A stretch of 64,000 bases of DNA from Aeromonas veronii (GTDB lineage: Bacteria > Pseudomonadota > Gammaproteobacteria > Enterobacterales > Aeromonadaceae), in contig CP101033.1 in NCBI GenBank assembly GCA_041319085.1, positions 1,018,501 through 1,082,500 on the forward strand, written 5' to 3'. Positions within the stretch are counted from its first letter, which is position 1. The number at the start of each line of letters is the position of its first letter. A program made the translations under genes and the position numbers. Positions 59,485-64,000 of this stretch are shown piece by piece. Below the pieces are notes generated by a model that saw only the letters and a list, made by a program, of their open reading frames with translations, was not told the DNA's origin and did no database searches.

Positions 59485-60648
59485 TTACAGCTGGTCGATC
59501 GCCGCAGCGAGACCCGCCAGGGTCAGCGGATGCATCCGTCCGCCAACCACGTCATTCATCAGTTTGATGGAGGGATGCCAGAGCCACTCCCGCCGCGGGG
59601 TGGGATTGATCCACACCAGTTTGGGAAAGTGCTGCTGCAAGCGGGTAAGCCACACCTGACCCGACTCCTCGTTCCACTGCTCGACACTGCCGCCCGGCCA
59701 AGTGATCTCGTAGGGGCCCATGGTGGCATCCCCCACCAGGATCACCTTGTAGTCGCTACCATAGGTGCGCAGCAGCCGCAGGGTATCGAACCGCTCCTCA
59801 AAGCGGCGCTTGTTATCCTTCCAGACGAAGTCGTAGAGGCAGTTGTGAAAATAGAAGTACTCCAGATGCTTGAACTCGTGGCGCAACGCAGAGAAGAGGC
59901 GCTGCACCTCGGCCACGTGGGCATCCATGGAGCCTCCCACGTCGAAGAAAACCAATAGCTTCACCCCGTTGTGGCGCTCGGGCCGCAGTTTCACATCGAG
60001 CCAGCCCTGGCGGGCCGAACTTTTTATGGTGTCGTCGAGATCCAGCTCGTCGGGATTGCCTTTGCGCACCCAGCGCCTGAGTTTGCGCAGCGCCAGCTGG
60101 ATGGCGCGCTGGCCAAGTGGTGAGTCGTCGCTGAAGTTGCGGTAATGTCGGGCCTCCCATATCTTGGCCGCCTTGCCGTGCTGCCCTTTTCCACCCATGC
60201 GGACGCCCTCGGGGTGAAAACCGCCGTGGCCAAACGGGCTGCTGCCACCAGTCCCCACCCACTTGTTGCCACCGGCGTGGCGCTCTTTCTGCTCGTTCAG
60301 CCGCTGGTTAAGGGTCTCCAGCAGCTTGTCGAGTCCGCCGAGGGATTTGAGTAACGCCTTCTCCTCTGGGCTCAACAGCCGTTCGAACTCCTTGCGCAGC
60401 CACTCCTCGGGCAGGCTTTCCGGCAGCAGGGGTATAGCTTCCAGCCCCTCGTAGTACTCGGCAAAGGCGCGATCGAAGCGATCGTAGTGGGCCTCGTCTT
60501 TCACCAGCAGGCAGCGGGAGAGTTGGTAGAACTCGTCCATATCGACAGCGACCAGCCGGGCAGCCAGTGCGGCGTGCAAGTCCAGCAACTCGCGCAGGCT
60601 GCACGGCAGCTTGTGGCGGCGCAGGTGGGTAAAAAAGTCGATCAGCAT
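59485..60648 (-). CDS. VWA-domain protein (CoxE-like)
   Basis: 387-residue protein with a C-terminal von Willebrand A domain, MIDAS-like motif DVGGSMDAHV (Ser replaced by Gly at the third position), a Gly-rich middle (GGNKWVGTGGSSPFGHGGFH) and a helical N-terminus. It pairs with the MoxR ATPase upstream; such MoxR-VWA pairs act as chaperone-like remodelling complexes. Partner proteins are not identified here. Confidence 0.88.
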   Translation of the reverse strand: MLIDFFTHLRRHKLPCSLRELLDLHAALAARLVAVDMDEFYQLSRCLLVKDEAHYDRFDRAFAEYYEGLEAIPLLPESLPEEWLRKEFERLLSPEEKALLKSLGGLDKLLETLNQRLNEQKERHAGGNKWVGTGGSSPFGHGGFHPEGVRMGGKGQHGKAAKIWEARHYRNFSDDSPLGQRAIQLALRKLRRWVRKGNPDELDLDDTIKSSARQGWLDVKLRPERHNGVKLLVFFDVGGSMDAHVAEVQRLFSALRHEFKHLEYFYFHNCLYDFVWKDNKRRFEERFDTLRLLRTYGSDYKVILVGDATMGPYEITWPGGSVEQWNEESGQVWLTRLQQHFPKLVWINPTPRREWLWHPSIKLMNDVVGGRMHPLTLAGLAAAIDQL

Positions 60649-60651
60649 GGG

Positions 60652-61494
60652 TCAGCTGCCGCGCCGGGCCAAAAAGGCGAGCTTCTCGAAGAGGTGCAAA
60701 TCCTGCTCGGTCTTGAGCAGAGCGCCATATAGCGCGGGCACCAGCTTACCGGGCTCGCGGGTACGCATCGCCTCGGGGGCGATATCGTCGGCCAGCAGCA
60801 GGCGGATCCAGTCCAGCAGCTCCGAGGTGGAGGGCTTCTTGCGCAGCCCCTCTACCTCGCGCAGCTCGAAGAAGAGATCCATTGCCTCGCCAAGCAGGCT
60901 CTCCTTGAGGTCGGGGTAGTGGAGTTTGACGATGGCCTGCATCTCGGCCTTGTCGGGGAAGCGGATGTAGTGGAAGAAACAGCGGCGCAGGAAGGCATCC
61001 GGCAGCTCTTTTTCGTTGTTGGAGGTGATGATGACCACCGGCCGCTGGCGTGCCTTGACTCGCTCACCGGTCTCGTAGACATCGAACTCCATCCGATCCA
61101 GCTCCAGCAACAGATCGTTGGGGAATTCGATGTCGGCCTTGTCGATCTCGTCGATCAGCAGCACCGGTCGCTGCTCGGCGCTGAAGGCCTGCCACAACTT
61201 GCCTTTACGAATGTAGTGGCTGATATCGGCCACTCTGGGGTCGCCGAGCTGGGAGTCCCGCAGCCGGGCCACCGCATCATATTCGTAGAGTCCCTGTTGG
61301 GCCTTGGTGGTGGACTTGATATGCCAGGCAATGAGGTCGGTGCCGAGATGGTCGGCGACCGCTTCCGCCAGCACCGTCTTGCCGGTGCCCGGCTCCCCCT
61401 TGATCAGCAGCGGTTTTTCGAGGGTGATGGCGGCATTGACCGCCATCCTCAATGCATCGGAGGCGAGATACTGGCTGCTTCCTGAAAATCCCAT
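60652..61494 (-). CDS. MoxR-family AAA+ ATPase
   Basis: 280-residue AAA ATPase; Walker A GEPGTGKTVLAEAVAD near residue 37, Walker B VLLIDEIDKADIEF, sensor 1 VVIITSNNEKELPDAFLRR. It sits 3 bases before the VWA gene and is first in the leftward MoxR-VWA unit, possibly including the FabH-like gene 54 bases further on. Divergent from cysK. Confidence 0.92.
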   Translation of the reverse strand: MGFSGSSQYLASDALRMAVNAAITLEKPLLIKGEPGTGKTVLAEAVADHLGTDLIAWHIKSTTKAQQGLYEYDAVARLRDSQLGDPRVADISHYIRKGKLWQAFSAEQRPVLLIDEIDKADIEFPNDLLLELDRMEFDVYETGERVKARQRPVVIITSNNEKELPDAFLRRCFFHYIRFPDKAEMQAIVKLHYPDLKESLLGEAMDLFFELREVEGLRKKPSTSELLDWIRLLLADDIAPEAMRTREPGKLVPALYGALLKTEQDLHLFEKLAFLARRGS

Positions 61495-61653
61495 AACGTC
61501 GGTTCCTTTGACGATTGGCGCCCGGAGTCAGGGGCCAGAGAGAATAAGCTCTATATGTTGTAATGCCATATGGTTATAACGAATAGTCACTTCTCATTCA
61601 GAAACCACAGGGTAATCTTGTTTCATCGTCGTAACAAACACAGGGATAGCACC

Positions 61654-62622
61654 ATGAGCAAAATTTTTGAGGACAACAGCCAGACTATCGGTCACACCCC
61701 GCTGGTTCGTCTCAACCGTGTTACCAAAGGCCGCGTGCTGGCCAAGATCGAGAGCCGCAACCCCAGCTTCAGCGTCAAGTGCCGGATCGGTGCCAACCTG
61801 ATCTGGGATGCCGAGAAGCGCGGCATCCTGACCAAGGGTAAGGAGATCATCGAGCCCACCAGCGGCAACACGGGTATTGCTCTGGCCTTTGTCGCGGCAG
61901 CTCGCGGCTATCCCATCACCCTGACCATGCCGGCCACCATGAGCCTGGAGCGCCGCAAGTTGCTCAAGGCGCTCGGTGCCAATCTGGTGTTAACCGAAGG
62001 GCCGCTCGGCATGAAGGGGGCCATTGCCAAGGCCAACGAGATCCTCGAATCCGAGCCGGGCAAGTATGTGCTGTTGCAACAGTTTGAAAACCCGGCCAAC
62101 CCGGAGATCCACGAAAAGACCACCGGCCCCGAGATCTGGGATGCCACTGACGGCGAGGTGGATGTGTTTGTGGCCGGGGTCGGTACCGGCGGCACCATTA
62201 CCGGTGTCTCCCGCTACCTGAAGCAGACCCAGGGCAAGGCGGTGGTCTCTGTCGCGGTCGAACCGGCCGAGTCGCCGGTCATCAGCCAGAAGCTGGCCGG
62301 TGAAGAGATCAAACCGGGCCCCCACAAGATCCAGGGGATCGGCGCAGGCTTTATCCCGGGCAACCTCGACCTCTCTCTCATCGATCGGGTGGAGCAGGTG
62401 ACCAGCGATGAAGCCATCGAGATGGCCCGCCGCCTGATGGAGGAGGAGGGTATCCTGGCCGGTATCAGTTCGGGGGCTGCCGTCGTTGCCGCCAGCCGTC
62501 TGGCCGAGCTGCCCGAATTCGAAGGAAAAACGATAGTGGTCATCCTGCCGAGTGCGGCGGAGCGTTACCTCTCGAGCGCCCTGTTTGCCGGGGTGTTCAG
62601 CGAGCAGGAATTGCAGCAGTAA
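61654..62622 (+). CDS. cysK: cysteine synthase A CysK
   Basis: PLP enzyme making cysteine from O-acetylserine and sulfide. The PLP lysine is Lys42 ([15 protein letters not shown]). The substrate loop is [13 protein letters not shown] and the phosphate-binding loop [15 protein letters not shown]; the C-terminal pocket is [10 protein letters not shown]. 322 residues, matching E. coli. The start at 61654 gives the conserved [20 protein letters not shown]; earlier codons are leader. Upstream AT-rich sequence probably holds a CysB-controlled promoter, but no operator was defined. Confidence 0.96.
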   Translation: MSKIFEDNSQTIGHTPLVRLNRVTKGRVLAKIESRNPSFSVKCRIGANLIWDAEKRGILTKGKEIIEPTSGNTGIALAFVAAARGYPITLTMPATMSLERRKLLKALGANLVLTEGPLGMKGAIAKANEILESEPGKYVLLQQFENPANPEIHEKTTGPEIWDATDGEVDVFVAGVGTGGTITGVSRYLKQTQGKAVVSVAVEPAESPVISQKLAGEEIKPGPHKIQGIGAGFIPGNLDLSLIDRVEQVTSDEAIEMARRLMEEEGILAGISSGAAVVAASRLAELPEFEGKTIVVILPSAAERYLSSALFAGVFSEQELQQ

Positions 62623-62642
62623 GTGATCAGATTCTGTCAAAA

Positions 62643-62674
62643 CAGCGGCGCTCTCAGGAGCGCCGCTTCTTTAT
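62643..62674 (+). terminator. cysK terminator
   Basis: GCGGCGCTC and GAGCGCCGC arms around TCAG, followed by TTCTTTAT. Confidence 0.85.
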
Positions 62675-63061
62675 GGGCTAGACTCAATTCTGTCAGTGTC
62701 ACTTGGTCCTTATTTTTTGGGGTAAAATAACAAGTTTTGGGATGAGAAAAAAAGCAGACATTCCGCTGTAAATCTCATATCCTGTGCGGCGTCACGCGGT
62801 GTTTGTTGGCTGGGTATCACAAAGTAACAAAGTGTTATTTTTCGTTATAAAATAATTTCAGGCCAGTCCTGATGCGGCTTGTAGCCCAATAACTGAAAAT
62901 TGCCAACCAGCGCACCGATTACTGCACAGAAACTTGACCTGGATTAAACCATTGCGGGTCTGCTTTCGTTACTTTACAACATATCCATACTGACACGGTG
63001 GGTCAGGTTGCTTCAAAAACGACCAATCCACCAAAAAATATCAATAATATGGGGTGAAACC
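62675..63061 (+). promoter_or_regulatory. ptsHI upstream region
   Basis: Nearly 390 bases of AT-rich leader preceding ptsH, the expected site of several promoters. TTATAAAAT near 62844-62852 could be a -10 element; no confident CRP or FruR operator was found. Confidence 0.35.
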
Positions 63062-63319
63062 ATGTACGAGAAGTCTGTTGTTATCACTGCTGAAAACGGC
63101 CTGCACACCCGTCCGGCAGCTCAGTTCGTGAAAGAAGCCAAAGAATTCCAAAGCGAGATCACTGTGGTCTCCGGTGGCAAGTCCGCCAGCGCCAAGAGCC
63201 TGTTCAAGCTGCAGACCCTGGGCCTGACCAAGGGTACCAACGTGACTATCCAGGCTGACGGCCCGGATGCTCAGCAAGCTGTTGAGAAGCTGGTTGCCCT
63301 GATGGACGAGCTGGAGTAA
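63062..63319 (+). CDS. ptsH: phosphocarrier protein HPr (PtsH)
   Basis: 85-residue phosphocarrier of the sugar PTS. Active His15 lies in [17 protein letters not shown] and the regulatory Ser46 position is in [15 protein letters not shown]. It takes phosphate from PtsI and hands it to EIIA proteins, including that serving PtsG at 29.5 kb. ATG 63062 follows GGGGTGAAACC; extra upstream codons are ruled out by length. Confidence 0.97.
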   Translation: MYEKSVVITAENGLHTRPAAQFVKEAKEFQSEITVVSGGKSASAKSLFKLQTLGLTKGTNVTIQADGPDAQQAVEKLVALMDELE

Positions 63320-63363
63320 TCCAGCTTTACTCCTCCCCCACAGTCGTTTTAATAGGAAGGATT

Positions 63364-64000
63364 ATGATATCTGGCATTCTTGCGTCCCCCGGTATCGCAT
63401 TCGGCAAGGCGCTTCTTCTGAAAGAAGATGAAATCGTTATCAATCAGGGCAAGATTCCCGCCGAGCAGATTGATGCCGAGATCAACCGTTTCCTCGAAGC
63501 TCGTACCAAGTCAGCTACTCAGCTGGCAGCCATCAAAGAGATGGCCGGTCGTACCTTCGGTGAGGAAAAAGAGGCCATCTTCGAAGGCCACATCATGCTG
63601 CTCGAAGATGAGGAGCTGGAAGGGGATATCAGATCCTTCATCAAAGACAACAAGGCTTCCGCTGACAAAGCCATCTATGAGGTGATCGAACAGTACGCCA
63701 CTATGATGGCCGAGCTGGATGACCCTTATCTGCGCGAGCGCGCGACTGACTTCCGTGACATCGGTACCCGTCTGGTCAAGAACGTACTGGGCATCGCCGT
63801 TGTCAACCTGAGCACCATCGACGAAGAGGTGATCCTGGTCGCCAAAGACCTGACCCCGTCAGAAACCGCTCAGATCAACCTGAAATATGTGCTGGGTTTC
63901 GTCACCGACATCGGTGGCCGTACCTCTCACACCTCCATCATGGCCCGCTCTCTGGAGCTGCCGGCCATCGTGGGTACCAACGACATCACCGAGCGCGTCA
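63364..64000 (+). CDS. ptsI: PTS enzyme I PtsI, N-terminal part
   Basis: The first 212 codons of phosphoenolpyruvate-protein phosphotransferase are present; the gene runs off the right edge. It begins [20 protein letters not shown]. The active-site His189 lies in [27 protein letters not shown] precedes the ATG; 44 bases separate it from ptsH. Confidence 0.96.
   Translation, partial: MISGILASPGIAFGKALLLKEDEIVINQGKIPAEQIDAEINRFLEARTKSATQLAAIKEMAGRTFGEEKEAIFEGHIMLLEDEELEGDIRSFIKDNKASADKAIYEVIEQYATMMAELDDPYLRERATDFRDIGTRLVKNVLGIAVVNLSTIDEEVILVAKDLTPSETAQINLKYVLGFVTDIGGRTSHTSIMARSLELPAIVGTNDITERV

Overview
The window reads as a high-GC chromosomal segment of an Aeromonas species. Pointers are the complete exe type II secretion operon (exeC-N) with a separate exeAB pair, the tandem ompAI/ompAII porins, and gene orders shared with Enterobacteria and Vibrio but arranged as in aeromonads (rsfS-nadD-holA-lptE-leuS; fldB-xerD-dsbC-recJ; lnt-corC-ybeY-phoH-miaB/ubiF; yccA-tRNA-Ser; cysK-ptsH-ptsI). 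The species cannot be fixed from sequence alone.

Layout. 1-5.2 kb: a leftward housekeeping operon (leuS, lptE, holA, nadD, rsfS). 5.3-8.7 kb: a DUF1451 zinc-ribbon gene and a TldD/PmbA protease pair. 8.9-13.7 kb: fldB, xerD, mscL, a DsbC-like protein without its CXXC site, recJ. 13.9-22.3 kb: a MerR-methyltransferase fusion, the lnt-to-miaB operon and ubiF. 22.6-26.2 kb: a TRAP transporter (dctPQM) and a transposase remnant. 26.6-30.9 kb: an AT-richer sugar-uptake cluster (lamB-type porin, malM, ptsG). 31.1-38.2 kb: oxyR, a small HTH protein, ompAI/ompAII, an orphan type IV pilin and a Gfo/Idh/MocA oxidoreductase. 38.3-43.5 kb: tusE, yccS, an intact IS4-family element, yccA, tRNA-Ser(UGA). 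43.6-58.0 kb: exeN to exeC, exeB, exeA. 58.3-61.5 kb: a FabH-like ketosynthase, a VWA protein and a MoxR ATPase. 61.6-64 kb: cysK, ptsH and the start of ptsI.

The genes serve a few coherent systems: envelope biogenesis (lptE, lnt, ompA), protein export (exe), sugar uptake (lamB, malM, ptsG, ptsHI), translation and tRNA maturation (leuS, miaB, ybeY, rsfS, tusE, tRNA-Ser) and redox or recombination housekeeping (oxyR, fldB, xerD, recJ).

The most unusual signal is a recurring micro-duplication of gene boundaries. Short copies of a downstream gene's 5' end, or of an upstream gene's 3' end, sit at the junctions of exeG/H, exeH/I and exeM/N, inside exeJ in frame, in front of yccS, in nadD (three 21-bp units) and over the leuS stop codon (about three 15-bp units). 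At exeG/H, H/I and M/N they create tiny ORFs joined to their neighbours by ATGA stop/start overlaps. Other points worth checking are the catalytically degenerate DsbC, an IS4 insertion inside the yccA terminator hairpin, a ten-G tract upstream of exeA, a likely class II CRP promoter before lamB, and a second-type TldD/PmbA pair with no visible substrate gene.
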